Source of the DNA: Ophthalmolycus amberensis
Taxonomy: Eukaryota; Chordata; Actinopteri; Perciformes; Zoarcidae
Direction: 5' to 3'
NCBI GenBank assembly: GCA_024529925.1
Contig: JAFEUB010001204.1
Coordinates: 1 to 64,000 of the forward strand
Length of the DNA stretch: 64,000 nucleotides
This document shows positions 1 through 12,829 of the stretch, piece after piece (the first letter of the stretch is position 1; each line of letters starts with the position of its first letter). The notes under the pieces are model-generated. The model did not search any database. It saw nothing but the letters and a program-made list of their open reading frames with translations, and was not told where the DNA came from. Position numbers and translations under genes: made by a program.

Positions 1-2744
1 TGTTGGCTGCTTTTGGTTTTATTCTAACACACCGAGCCTTTACCTGTTCTCTTGTTAGTATTATTTTGTCTTTTGTCTCTGTAACTGTCTCCAGAAGCTT
101 GAACAGTTTATTAAAGCAATTTGCAACTGAGAATATCTGATCTATGCTGATCTAATGTCCGGAGTAACTTTCTCTAAGGAGAGATTTCTCTTTATTTAGA
201 TTTTGGTCATTATTAATAGTCGCACCAAACATATTGGAGAGAGACGCCCTTTGTAAGAGTGTTCCTGTTGAAGGTGAAGATAAATCCCAGTTACCGACTG
301 TGTGGCTCACAGCGACACTAAGCTTTACGTCTCTCTGGAAGTGAGGGCTTCCTTGCAGCCTCCTCGAGTACTCTGTTGAAATGTAGACTCTCGCCCTGAA
401 GGGGGACACACGCCGTCTCACTTGTGGTGTGAATGACACAGTTGGAGACAGAGCAGTTCCCATATGGACTGTGGATTTTATTCCATAAAGTGTGGGAATG
501 CAGCACAGTTGCTTTCACAATGAATACATTCACCCACATGTTAAACACAGACGGGGGCTCTGCAGAACAGTATACGCTAATTGATTGAATGGAATTGATC
601 TCTAATGTTGTGTAATGTAGTTGTTTGATAACTACATCTATCTATAAGGCATTTTCACAGATTCACTCATACAGTATGCCCACTGGCTCCCTAGAACATG
701 ATTAATGACAGAGGTGTTGTGAAGGAACATGCAAACAAATCATTCCCAACCATCTGCAGTGTGTTTTTCACAATCTATTCAAATGTATTCTCTTTTTAAA
801 GTGCCACACAAGTGGTAGTTACTGGGTAATGGCACACCCAATGTGTTCATTTGTCAGGATCCTTTTGAGGCAGCTGCTTTACTGTTGACATCCTTCGGTG
901 ACAGAGGCCGTGGTTACACTACGCACATTCTGTCATCCACTAGAGCAGAGGGAGGAGAGAGAACAGCTGAGGCCTGCTGTCTCTGGTTTGTGTAGTTCGT
1001 CTTGATGAAACCCCAACAGCTTCTAAATTAAATAATAATTGGAAGTTTTAATGCAAAGAATTTAGAGGAAAATGTGTTTGTATCCGAATTAGTGGAGCTT
1101 CGTTAGCAGTTATACTTCAACAAAACAAGTCTACGAATACTGAAGGAAGAGTAAGCAGCAAAAATAACGAGGGACTTGGTTGATTGGTTGGGTTTTGGCA
1201 TGAGGAGACATATTGGTTAGGGTTAGGATGAGAATATCAGGGTAAGCCATCAGAGGAGGGCGGGTCATGCCTTCGCCAAAGTAGGAACAGAATATTGCAA
1301 CTGGGAAAGTCTAGTGGCATCATTGTGTCTAATAATTCTGTTTCTGTTTGTTGCATGGAGAGTGTATATTTTCCAGGCAATGGGCTACAGTATGTAATGG
1401 GCCGTCTAAACAATGCCGTGCCACACACTATTGGAAATGTGTAGTCTAGTGAGATACAGTATGTACTTCTTCTACTCATTTTAAATCATTGAAATGTTCT
1501 TCTTGGACAAGCTAAATTGGACTGCAACAGTATTAGCGGTACAGAAGCCCCAGAATGTTACGAACGATTAACGGCTGCATTAACAGGTCATTCACTTCAT
1601 TCTGAGTGGAATATTTACGTCAACAGTTTTGCTGAATAGAAAAAAAAAATAGCTCTCTAAATGCAATTGAATTTCCATGGACACAGACCCTCTCACAGAC
1701 ACTCTACAGTCATTTTCGTGTAACTTGGCTGTTGCAGGCCCATTCAGATGCAGACGGGCGTTGACGCTCTGTGTTAGCAGTACCAGCCAGCAGTTTACCA
1801 CACTGTCCTCCTTCTGCATTCAGTTGACATGCTCTCAAGGACAGTGCTGCCTTGCCACCAGTACTGAGCTGTCTTTCTCTCTTCTTCTCTCTCCGTCTCC
1901 CCCTCTCTTACTGCTCCCATCAGGCACTGTGCTGGCAGTGCAAACAATCCACGACCGTTATATTGCATTAATTGGCGGTGCTGCGATCATTAAGAGCTCA
2001 TAATCCCTGAGTAACTATTGCTTTTTATGATAAGCATTTGGTTTGCCTCGTTACGTTTTCGGCTGTGTTTTCTTCGCACGCTGCACAGATATGAAGATGT
2101 ATGTATGTGTGTGTGTCTCCGTGTGTCGTCTTAGTTTAATTATGCCTGCAAGGAGCGGATGACTTTCACGGGGCCATCCTGACTCTCTCTCCATCGCTCA
2201 TTTTAGCCTCTAAAGTTGCAAAGACGACTGCATTCACACTGTGGCAGCATACATTTAGTGTTCATTGTTTTTAGAAGGAGAACTCGAGTACTGGAAGTGC
2301 CTCAAGCGCCAATGGCCCAAAGTGTTATGACCACACAGAGATGCTAGTGACAGAACTTCTCTCTGTGGCTGCTGAGGGATGATGGCAGAAGCATCCAATC
2401 ACATACACTTCTTATCTCCTCCTCCAATTAAGATAAACAACTGCTTTTCACTGACTGAATATGCTCTGATCTCAGCGAGGAAGAGGAAGTGCTGAATAGT
2501 TGTGCCATTCATCTGTATTCCTAAACTGGAGCAGAAGGTTCATGTCTGCACACAGAGACCCATGTAGAAGTGGGTCTCACCCCCACACAGACCTTATAAA
2601 GCGCCTCAGGCATCCACATGAAATGCTTCAGTCTTTCTGTTTCTCTCGTGTGCTGCAATGAGCTAAATATGATGCATTAAGCACATGTCTGTTCTACACT
2701 TTCTGTCAGGAAGTGGTTGAAACATTGATTTCGTTCAATGTCTG
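1..2744. other. Non-coding stretch, no gene recognised
   Basis: No exon with paired splice signals, RNA gene or clear repeat was found. Short open frames here are chance. One possible regulatory block lies at 1920-2060. Confidence 0.5.
1920..2060. promoter_or_regulatory. Possible conserved regulatory element
   Basis: A non-repetitive block with homeobox-type cores ('gcattaattggc', 'gatcattaag', 'ataatccc') after a pyrimidine-rich stretch. Its status as a conserved element is a guess from texture; no alignment was possible. Confidence 0.22.
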
Positions 2745-3140
2745 AATGTTACTGATTACATTTACTCAAATACTGTACCTGTAACAATTTAGTTCATCAA
2801 ATGTCACTATCTTTTACCAAACCCCCGATATTATAGGGTTGGCTATTGGCTCTTTTACAAAATAGTTACACAATGAGATTTTTGATTAATAATCATCAGC
2901 ATTGTGTATAAAGTGGATAAAGGCAAATAATAGAACAGCTGCAACCGTCTAAGTAGCCTAACATCAGGGATTTTGGATATCATAACATGGCATAACAACA
3001 CAGTGTTATCATCCTACTTTAAACTTTTACTCCACAACATGTCTGAAGGAAATATTGTACTTTTTACTGTGCTACATTTTTTTCGACTAAGATTTTACAT
3101 AAAAACTACAAACGCATGATAAGCTTATGATATGACTTGT
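2745..3140. mobile_element. Second copy of the same hAT MITE family, inverted and interrupted
   Basis: 'catttactcaaatactgtac' (2758-2777), then, after about 230 unrelated bases, 'cttttactccacaacatgtctgaaggaaatattgtactttttactgtgctacat' characters and 'aagattttacat' follow the reverse-orientation order of the element at 33.3 kb. The interruption at about 2800-3020 includes a block ('ataaagtggataaaggc...gctgcaac') that itself resembles the element, suggesting nesting or internal rearrangement. Confidence 0.5.
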
Positions 3141-4141
3141 CTTACATGGAAATAGGGGCCGCACCGTTCTAACTTTTTCAGCCTCGATTCAAGTGTAAAC
3201 CTTTTTAATGCAGCAACAAATTGGTCGAAACTTAAACAGGAATTTATATTCCAGTATATAAAGATATAATTGAATTGAATAGGTCAACCCCTTTGTGCAT
3301 GAATAAACGGCGTCTGCTCGGAGCCCTTTCACGAAGAGAAATTTCACCTCCAAACGTATCTAAGGTTTAATTTCAGTAACTGAATTATTAAACAAAAAAA
3401 ATCAAACATTAGAGAGGAGATTAGCGTGAAATATTTTGTATTTGTATTATTTCTTCTCCCACTAATCTGCTAAAGACCCCTCAGATGTATCTGGTGGCCC
3501 TTTGGAGGGGATGCATGCCTGGGTTGGAACCACTAGACTAAACTGGTAATATGGGAGCTTATAGACTATGAGCTTTTAAAAAACAATCCCACTGAGTTCC
3601 ATTCAGTGAGGCAGTTCTATAGGATCCCCGACCCCTCTTGTGAAATGAATTGAATTATATAGAAATATTGCTTTCACAGACTAAAGTGACCTATTGTGAC
3701 AGTAGTAAATCAAGCGTGTTTTTGTAGTTCACAACAAGTGTCGGAAAACCAAATTCACTTGTGAGACAGACTCGGCCTGTGTGCTCTGTTTTAAAGACGG
3801 TTCTCGGATGAAGGCCTGCCAGCTGAAGTTGCCATCAAACCGCCGTACCTTTCTCTGTTCCCTTCACGTGCCCAGTGTGTTTAGTACTGCAGTGTTCCCT
3901 CTCAGCGGCGACAAAGGGTCGTCCTGTTATGATGAAAACAGCTCGGCGGCGTGACTCTCTGTTTCTGTCTCACCCCGGGCTCTGTAACTCTTCTAAAGAC
4001 ACAAACCGCTCTTTCGCCTCACGGGGACATATTAATGTCTGCAAACCACACATCCATCTCCTCCTACATGTCACCTTCAAATAGGCTAGAAGATGGCAAG
4101 GGACTGGGGGGGGGGAAGGAGCTTGCTTGCGTTTGTGATTT

Positions 4142-4160
4142 TGTGTGTGTGTGTGTGTGT
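4142..4160. repeat. Short (TG)n microsatellite
   Basis: Nine TG units, preceded at 4106-4115 by a G10 run. Confidence 0.9.
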
Positions 4161-5849
4161 AAAATGGGACCAGCCTGGGTAGATTTTTCATTCGTGAGCC
4201 CTTCACCTCTGGCAGTCACAACATAGCGTTTCATCTTCCTCTTCATTCATCTTGGATACACGGAGCCACAGAGAGCAGGGGAGCATAAATAATGCACTTT
4301 ATACCACTGGGCCCCGAGACGCTCTAACAACGCACATGGGTCATACAATACATTCAGCTGGTGATGCATCGGTGCTGCTTAAGGCTGGCGGGATACATTG
4401 GCGTATCGTAAACAGATCGAGCATCGAGGCCCACAGAGTGCAGTGAAGGCTGTGATGTAGAGGTGTCCTTCTGTGTAAAAGCAGTAATGCAGTGTAATGA
4501 TGCACCGCGGTGCTTTGTAAGCTCTCACTGACCTGAGATCAACTTTCATCACACCATTTGAGCTCATTTAAGCTAATGTGCCCATATTTGTATCTTTAAA
4601 TGGCACTCAGCATCCAGTCGCTGTGTGTTCGCGTCAAATGAAAGCCTCTCTGGTCCGAGTATGAAGTAGTGGACGTCTGCAGCGCTGTAGCACGATGTGG
4701 GAGGGATCGCCACACACAAGTGCGAATCAATCAAGCTGCCAGTTGCTCAGCTGACAGCTCTATTGTGGGGGGTGTTTGAGATCTGCACAGATAACCATGA
4801 CGGAGACACAAAGAGAAAAGTCAAAGAAAATAATGGGGGCTGATGATAGTGGGCGAGAAGGTGCAAAAGGCACTGCATTTTAAGTGAACTCATTTTATTT
4901 GCTCTTTTCTGTCTGTTGTTTCTGGTCAGCTGATACTTTAATGGCTCTGTTGTATGTGGTGCTGTGCTGGCATAATGTTTTAAGTCTGCATATAGTTTAT
5001 ATAAAAACCAAGTTTCATCATCAGCCCCGGACTTTTCCGACCCTTTTAGGAACTCCTCTCCTCTCTCGCCAGGTGCACACAGGCAGCAGTGAGTTACTGT
5101 GGTCAACACTGAGTGCCATCTCTGCTCCTCTCGTTACTCGTGTCAGAGCATACACAATAATAACACATCAATGTTAAAGCGGTTAGAATGAGATTCAAGG
5201 GTAACATTTATCTATTCAGTGTTGATATGTGCATTTTGTTCTCCATCTGAGTCCCTGTTGTTGTTTACAAACTGAAGAACTGAGGGATCATTTCTGTTTA
5301 GTTTTTACAGAATAGTTGAAGGCAAACTGTTCCGTTTATGCTGACATGTAAGCTATGTAACTATGTGTAAACACTTTTTTTGTTGCAATTGTATGTTATT
5401 GAAATTAATAATGACGTATGTTTCAGTATTTTTTTATATTGTCAAGAACATCGTTGTAACAGAAATCCTGTGATATCATTTAAGGGTCTTATCGCTCCGC
5501 TGATGAGAGCTGGAGGTTTTTGCTGGGATGCATATGAATGATGGTGGTGATGATACAGCTAGCTGCTTCTTGTGAACGTACCCAAACAGGCCCTTTCTAA
5601 CCATTGCCTCCTCTTGTTGTATCAGCCTACGTCCTCGCTCGTGCTTCGTAGCTGTTCTCTTGTGTGTGTTGTCAAATGCAGCGAGCTAGCACAGCCCCGC
5701 TGGCTGGCAGGCATTGTTCTGTGGTGGCGAGTGCTTGTGTTTACCTTGGCAGGCTGCTCTCTGCTGCGGGCTGATGGGACATGACTGTCTGGATTTGCGG
5801 GAGGGCCTCTTCCATTTGTCTTCACCGGGGACTGAGCCCAGATAATGAG

Positions 5850-5970
5850 AGGGGATAGCTGCAGAAGTGATTAGCTCAATTAAAAGTGCAATATTGCCAA
5901 TTAGAGAATTCATATTTGGAATGTTATGGCCGGCCCAATATTTATTTGTACACACAAGCTACAAAATCCA
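5850..5970. promoter_or_regulatory. Possible conserved regulatory element
   Basis: 'agctcaattaaaagtgcaat', 'ttgccaattagagaattcat' and 'cccaatatttatttg' give TAAT/ATTA homeobox cores in a low-repeat AT-rich block. Confidence 0.25.
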
Positions 5971-6779
5971 AATCCAAACATTCAACGAGTTGCACCAAGA
6001 TGCAGATAAAATGATGAGCATTGACGGTGATAAGCCACGCCCACTGACGTTATTTTAACAGATTTAATAATGTCTTTGTATTGCCCTAACTGTTTCTATC
6101 TATTCCAATCAAATCTCTGTGGAGTAGTTCATTAGTGTGGCATCACACATTAGAGGTCCCCGTCTCATTACAAAGCAGTGGTACACAGTCAGCGAGACAC
6201 GCTTCGAAAAGTCCAAGGGAACAGCGTGAGCACACTTCAAAGATGGAACTCTGTGGCGGTTTTCTTTAAGAGCAAAAGCCTCACTGACTCTTTCATGTAG
6301 AATGTCAGAAAACATAGCAACTGATGAAAAGCACGGGGCTGGTATTGACTGTAATGCAATCCGAAGACATAAGTGGGCAGAACTGAAGCCACAGGACATC
6401 CGTGGTTGAATGGAATCTAAAAATATTGCAGTGATTTTGAACATGAAACTGACGACCGGGGCCTCAGAGCGGTGTGTGTTCATGTGATGGGAGAGTTCCT
6501 TCCTCTAGATTCTAGTTAGTTGGTTGATGAAGACTTTGAAGTCTGAGTTTTGTTGTCTTGAATGTTTTCATAGGCTGCTGGATATTGACCGGTGTTTAGA
6601 TTGAATGTGCTAGTAGATAGCTCAGATAGTTAGATAGTGAATCAATTAATCATTTAGGCTGTAAAATTTCAGGAAGAAAATGAATATGCCCAAAAATACT
6701 CGGTGACGTTAAACAGAGAAAAGCAGCAAACCCTCGCATTTAAGAAGCTGGAACCAGCAGTTTGGTATTTTTATGTCAA

Positions 6780-7090
6780 GTTAAGCATCATTGTGATCCG
6801 GTTCGTTCAAATGTCCCGTTAGACCCCATAATTCAGGAACGCAAAAGGGGAACTTCTCCTAATTCGGCACAAATGTCCACTTGGACTCAATGAGGAAGTG
6901 AGTACACTTTGGTGGTCAAAGGTCACTGTAACCTCACAAAAGAATTGTGGCCATAACTCAACAAGTCATAATGTAGTAATGAGAATTCAACACAAATGTC
7001 TAAAAGGATATAATGATGAAGTGGTTGCATTTTGGACAGACATGGAGGTAAAGTGCATACAACGGTGAGGCCACAATTCAGTTATCAAAC
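6780..7090. repeat. Interspersed repeat with 'GGTCAAAGGTCACTGT' core
   Basis: 'ttggtggtcaaaggtcactg', 'taacctcacaaaag', 'ggccataactcaacaagtca', 'cacaaatgtctaaaaggata' and 'gatgaagtggttgcattttg' are phrases I recall from a widespread teleost interspersed repeat. Class unknown; no coding potential. Confidence 0.45.
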
Positions 7091-7241
7091 TTATGGATGA
7101 ATAATTTTCTCTGACTAATTGAACAATCAACTAATTGTTTTAGCACTAAAGTATTTGAGAAAGAAACTGATACGTCTTTCTTCTTGTGAGTCTACGTGTA
7201 TTATCTGCTTCATCCTTACGGCTGTGAACATTGTCTTTCTC

Positions 7242-7242
<1 letters not shown>

Positions 7243-7281
<39 letters not shown>
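7243..7281. repeat. (GT)n microsatellite
   Basis: About 19 uninterrupted GT units. Apparent peptides of alternating Cys-Val here are artefacts of the repeat. Confidence 0.95.
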
Positions 7282-9659
7282 GGCACACATGCTTGAGAGC
7301 CCATCAGCACACAGAGTATTATCATCGCTCCGCTCAGGTCGCGACCTGCTGACTGCATGGAGACTAAAAGAAACACCGGGCTGCTGTGTGTTCTGCTGCT
7401 CTATCCCTCTGAGAGCTGCTGCCGATGTGAATCCTTCCCGTTAAATTGTCCTCCTTCCTGTTTGTTTCCGGCGGCTGAACTCTCCACTGTTTAGGTTCAA
7501 GAGATTTCACAGGCCTGGCTGGATGTAAATTGCACCCCGTTCCAAGACAAACGCAGGTAATGAGCAAGATCGAGCCGAAAGCAGAAACATGGTCTGTGTC
7601 GCTGTTCCCACCCACTTCCTTTTGTGAGGGCTTTCAGAGGCTGCCATAGTGTTTGAATGGCCTCAGCTGATGGGGGATTCTCCAGTTAATCCACCCTTAA
7701 GACATCGATGAGTCCATCACAGGGCAGAGGGGACATTATTACAGATGGAAATGGCTGCAAGCTACACCTCTTCCCCTCTCTTTCTTCTCCATCTGTCTCC
7801 CTCGTTTCCCTCTCTCCGGTCCAGTTTTGTGCTCTTTTCTGCCCTTAGTAAAATCATTGATGCATTGTTGAGCCTGCACATTCACTGATTGATTTCTCCC
7901 TCTGTTTTCAATCTGTCTGTCAGCCGAGCTTAGCGTTCCTGCTGCCCAATCCATATATTCGTTAAATTGCCACTCTCTGCCAGCTTATAAGGACGTTTTC
8001 TCTTTGTGCAGGAAATGCACTTCTGGCAATGGAGTATTATTCAAATGCATCGATACTTTGTATCAACATTAGCTCTTCAAAAAAGAACACGAGCCTTTGA
8101 AAGATTGAACGGGCTTCTGTAACTGAATTGTTGTCTCACTGAATAAATGAAGCTTATTATTGTTACTTTTCATGTAAAAGAATATTCAGAGGAGAAATCA
8201 GTTGAAAGCAGAATGAAATCAATAATGCAAGAAGAGAAAACAAAAGAACCACTGGCAGTGCAAACTCTTTTGTAGTTTCAGTCTTTTTAAAATCACTTCA
8301 AGTGATGTTGTGATCAGCAGCATGATCAGCAGCTATTTACTCTGAGAAGTGTATTCTGAGCCACCAAAGCACCCTGTTTACTGTCGGCTGCTGTAGCGCC
8401 TGTGTGGGGTTTGCATGTTCTCTCTGATTGTGATTTGATTTCCTCCCACAGTCCAAACGGGGGGAGAACGGTTTTTCGATGCACCACGTTTTTCTCTTGA
8501 AAGATTACGTCTCGATGCAGAAAAGACAATAATCTGAACTTTAAAACCCAATTCTCCAGTAATTCCTTATGAACCTATTGGTGATGGTGAAATGTAATGG
8601 AAGCAAACAATGCGTCACATTTCCACTCTAAGCTCGGCTACTTCTTGAGCTGTGCGGAGGATGGCTAAGCTGGAAGGCAACTGCAGATGGATACAATTCA
8701 GCCAGCACCCCCTGGCTTCAGAGCAGTGTCCATGGAAACATTTAGACTGCCATGAAGGGGAAAGAGCCGCACTGTATGCAAATAGTATGCATGTATCTGC
8801 ATATGTAACCCTCCAGACAACACATCGCTTCAATTTGTTACTACTGTATTGACAAAAGATAATGGAAGAATATTCATCAGTTTATTTTGATTATGGATCA
8901 TTACAAATACTCAGTTTTTAAGAGAAGTATTCACACAGTAAGAAAAGATATATCGTTTATAGAAATCAAACATTTCAATGCATGGTTTCATGTTTGCGTT
9001 GTAGCCTTATGAAGCAGAATGGAATGGTCAGGTGCCCAGGGAAAACCAAACGTAAGCAGGTTATGTGAATACACTTGCCACATGAATACATGTTTGTATG
9101 TGAATGTCTGTCTTTTTCTTTCTGTGAAAATATTCAAAAAGCAATATGACGAGAGGAGCTTTGTCGTTGCTTGGATATCGCTGGATAAGCCTGTACACGC
9201 AGCACATTGTGCTCTCGTCTCCTGCAGAGCGCTCAGGCTAATAGTCAGGTGGAGCTCTTGAAGCAGAACTGTTAAATGGTAATGACCCTGCAGAGGGCTC
9301 GTCTTTGACCAGGCAGCCCCTCCAGAGGAGCACCTGTTCATGAACGTAGTAACGGAGGCCTGATAATACCAGCCTCTGTTCAGACCTCGTCTCTTGTAGC
9401 CGGATGTTTCCAGTAAAATAGCACTTCTTCACAACTCACCTGAGAGCTACTTCATTAAATGTGTCCGCAGTGGGGCACTCATGCATTTGTTTCATTATTA
9501 GTAGTAATCTGTGAAATGTGAGCATCACCTGTCTTTATCCATAAAAGTTAGAATACGCAATTTCTTTATTAAATCAAACCCCATTTTTGATACTATTTAC
9601 GATCATGTTTTCACATATAGCTATTTAATGCATTTACATTTAGTAATTGGCTCTGTATA
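7282..9659. other. Non-coding stretch, no gene recognised
   Basis: No exon or repeat supported. The 117-codon minus-strand frame at 8988-9341 has no recognisable family or splice context. Confidence 0.5.
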
Positions 9660-10411
9660 TAGTGGTGCAACAGATCAAAAAACTCACGGTTCGGATCGGA
9701 TCAGCGCAAATAGAACTAGAGATCCTTGATCACGTGTTTCTGCCACCGATGCTAATAGCTGATAATAGCTGATCAGCTGATTGATCGTACAGCTGGTCTG
9801 CAAGGCTCCGGAAAAAATAATTACAACGCTCTGAAGTCAGTGTAAGCTATTCTAAATATTATCCTTTAACTTTGTTATAGTCCTCTATAGTGTTTGTTTC
9901 TTTATGAAAACACACAATTAAAATGATAAGGAAATAAAAGATTATTGATTAAAACAAATCTTGTCATTAGTAGTTTTATTGATAAATATCTCCTTCAAAC
10001 ATCTGGATTGATTCAAGTTTCTCACCAACACTACATTTATGGAGTTGAGATTACATGTGAACACATCATGATGACGTTATAAATAACCTTCGCCCAATTC
10101 TCCTTTTCACTGAACAGAGCCTGAACGCATCACAATGTAAGTGAACGTAACCTTTGTTCGTTGTCCATCAGCGGTGCTGTCATCGTTAACTAGCTCTTCT
10201 CCAATTAAACACATTTTGCTTGTTTACAATGTAACATTATCAGAGATTGGCGAACAGAAAGCCTAAATGCCGATGTCCTGATTGCATTCAACACAACTTT
10301 ATTTCACACTGCGGTGGTGAACGTGAAACTGTTTAATTAATCCGCGGTTCACATGCGTGCCGAACCATTAGGGGGCTCCATACGGATCGACAGCGGTCCG
10401 TTCCACCACTA
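9660..10411. mobile_element. Non-autonomous hAT-like DNA transposon, about 750 bp
   Basis: The left terminus TAGTGGTGCAACAGATC and the reverse complement of the right terminus (TAGTGGTGGAACGGACC) pair as terminal inverted repeats, 14 of 17 identical. 'cacggttcggatcgg' inside the left end and 'ggttcacatgcgtgccgaacc' inside the right end are also mutually complementary in character. No transposase is encoded. The 8-bp flanks no longer match, so the target duplication has decayed. A further TAGTGGTGGA at 10423-10432 just outside the right end may be a nested or tandem terminus. Confidence 0.5.
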
Positions 10412-10978
10412 GTTTGTGTGTGTAGTGGTGGAGTCTGTCAGGCCTAACGCTGTCTATCCAAGCGTGAGAGATTCTCAGGACAACAATGCAGCATGTAATC
10501 CAGCTCAATTACATCGAGTCGATCCCTCTGTTTATTGTTCACTCTGTTACAGCGGAGGCTGCTTTATATTAAAAGACTGAAACAAAGACACACCCAGACA
10601 GACACCGTTTGTTTATGTTCTTTATTGATAGTGAAGGATCAATAAAGACAGAGGATGGAGATATAAAGGAACTGCCAAAGACCTCTCTACAGAAAGTACC
10701 AGTGCACCTGTGATTTATATCGTTTAAGTGAAGACGGGTGAGAAAGAATCGTTAAGAGTCTCGACGGACAGAAAGTGCATCTATTTGCTGACACACTCAT
10801 GACTCAGCAGTTCTTCAGAGCAGTCAAAGACACATTTGCTCAGAATTTACTGGTCATGTGTCCTTGAACACCTCTGAATGGGATTTGAAACAGTTGGACT
10901 TGTCTGTCTGTCTCTCCTCTCTATCCTTGGACTGCTCCCAGGCCTCTGTGGGGCTTTGGAGGAATTCACACTGATCTG

Positions 10979-10982
<4 letters not shown>

Positions 10983-11013
<31 letters not shown>
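10983..11013. repeat. (TG)n microsatellite
   Basis: Fifteen TG units, with a second short TG run at 11122-11137. Confidence 0.95.
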
Positions 11014-11014
<1 letters not shown>

Positions 11015-11318
11015 CAGGCCTATTATTTCGCTCACACTTACTGTGCACTCAAACACACACACATACGAGTGGAGGGACTGAATGTGCCAGGCTTTGCAGC
11101 CTGGGACGGAGTCGCCATGGAGTGTGTGTGTGTGTGTTTCCACTGTGCATCCTGTTATGTCTGACATGTAGGGACAATGTTTAGTCAATGAAACACTTTG
11201 AGCGACTGGGCTTTCAAGTGATTTGTGTTCCAAGAGCCTCCATCACATTTGACTCCTTTCCAGTGTTCATTGTCTTCATAGTCCCTTCACTGGCTTTGAT
11301 CTTCACACGACAGCCTCG

Positions 11319-11356
11319 GTGCGTGCGTGCGTGCGTGCGCGCGTGCGCGTGCGCGT
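11319..11356. repeat. GCGT-rich alternating purine-pyrimidine tract
   Basis: Thirty-eight bases of strict purine-pyrimidine alternation made of GT and GC steps, a strong Z-DNA-forming composition. Confidence 0.9.
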
Positions 11357-11714
11357 CCATCAGTCATCTGTCTACAGTACCACGACAGTAAACGCCTGGC
11401 TGCATACATAACATGTACTGAATATTTCCAACTGTCTGTGTTTGGTTACAAATTACTTTAGTGTTCTGTCCTTTAACTGATGGTGTTGAGAAAGTGTTTT
11501 CAAGTTTCCTTTTGTTTGAATTACCAACAGGGGAATGCAAGTACTGTTCAGTGTTGTTTCCTCAGTCCTCATCATGGCATGCGCTGATCTAAATATCGCT
11601 TGTACTCTTTGTCCCCGTGTCCCTGGGTTGCAACAGTGTGGGGCCTGTTGCAGACATGGTGAGACCGATCACACATTACAAATGAAGTGAAGTTGACGAG
11701 ACAAGACCACAGCC

Positions 11715-11850
11715 ACACTCTGTGAGGCTGTACCATAGACTGTAGATAAGCACAGCGGTGCTTTAAGCTAAATGCCAATCTCAGCAACATGCTCACTATG
11801 ACAACGTGTTCATCTCAGGTCAGCGTGTTTGCATGCTGACATTTGTTTAC
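11715..11850 (-). repeat. Repeat family A head fragment
   Basis: 'ctctgtgaggctgtacc', 'gcacagcggtgctttaagct', 'aaatgcc' and 'aacatgctcactatgac' parallel the head segment at 27.8 kb in the same orientation. Only the head is present here; the family A core follows separately at 12.25 kb. Confidence 0.45.
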
Positions 11851-12113
11851 AAGCCAGGGTTTGACAGAAATGGTTGCGTTTGGCATTTACCATTTTGAGT
11901 AATTAGCAACCAATTCTACGCCTTTTAACACACAAAGTAGGGACAGCAGAGAGCAATACGTGCACCCAAAGAATTTACGTTTTTAATTATGTGTTGCATT
12001 TTCCAATATGGCTGTTCCAGTCAGAATCACAGCCAGACAATGCTGCATGAGGCATTGCCAAAGTAGTTTGTGGGGTAAAAAGTTGGACATCAACATAACA
12101 AACAAATGTGAAA

Positions 12114-12240
12114 ATGAATTCAACTGACAAAGAACCAGATGAGCCTGAACGAAAACCCAAAAGGAAATGTGTGATGCCTTGGGAGGAGAAGTATCCCGGC
12201 ATCTTTGAACTGGATGGAAAATGATACTGCAAAGCATGTA
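12114..12240 (+). pseudogene. Possible relic of a zinc-finger (BED/TTF-like) coding sequence
   Basis: ATG at 12114 opens 36 codons reading MNSTDKEPDEPERKPKRKC, then VMPWEEKYPGIFELDGK, stop, YCKAC, stop. An acidic-basic linker followed by W..KYP....DGK.YC..C resembles the start of BED- or TTF-type zinc fingers in hAT-derived and related proteins. The in-frame TGA replaces the residue before YCKAC, and another stop follows. It is flanked by diffuse repeat-family sequence. Whether it is a transposon relic or a processed gene fragment cannot be decided here. Confidence 0.3.
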
Positions 12241-12249
12241 CGTGATTGT

Positions 12250-12510
12250 GTTTACTAAGCTTCACACCGATCGCTCCATTAGTTGTTGAGATGTTTCCCC
12301 CAACAGCCAGAAACCCTGCACACAATTCTGTGCCAATCCCTCCAGTGGCTATTTCACAGGATCAGGGAACACTTTGACCTGCTGCTGGGGCTAGATGAAA
12401 ACACAGGGTCTCTTAAAGTCATCAGGATTGATCGTCTGGGCACAATGGATACCTGTATCAAATGTCACAGCAATTCATCCAGTAGTTCAGTAGAGAAATA
12501 TCAACCTACT
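12250..12510 (-). repeat. Repeat family A core, two diverged units
   Basis: 'cattagttgttgagatgttt' and 'gtgccaatccctccagt' form one unit. 'gatgaaaacacagggtctct', 'agtcatcaggattgatcg' and 'cagcaattcatccagtagtt' form a second. Both are in reverse orientation to the 58.1 kb copy. Confidence 0.45.
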
Positions 12511-12806
12511 GCTGGCAGTAAAACGTCCGTATTATTCATCCTCTGAGGGATGTGGATGTCGGGGTGTGGGTTAGCGCTGCCACTAAGCAACTGTGCACAG
12601 ATTGAATTAAATAATCGACAGTATGAGAGCTAGCTGTTAGCAACTGGTGGGACGCACACATCTTGTTTTTATCAGTTTTCAAAATGTCATTCACCGTATG
12701 TGTATTTTTCTTCCCCCGAGTCCATAAGCCAGTCTCTGTCAGTGCTGTAAGCGAAGTGATGGTTCATGTCATGTTTCTCTCCACCATTACCTCAAAGAAA
12801 CCCTTT

Positions 12807-12829
12807 CCCCCCCCCCCCCCCCCCCCCCC
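12807..12829. repeat. C23 homopolymer
   Basis: Uninterrupted run of 23 C, likely variable in length and prone to assembly error. Confidence 0.95.

Larger units (their letters stand above)
3141..6779. other. Non-coding stretch, no gene recognised
   Basis: Unique-looking AT-rich sequence with a TG microsatellite at 4142 and a possible regulatory block at 5850. Open frames at 4884-5177 and 4747-5109 overlap on opposite strands and show no known domain. Confidence 0.5.
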
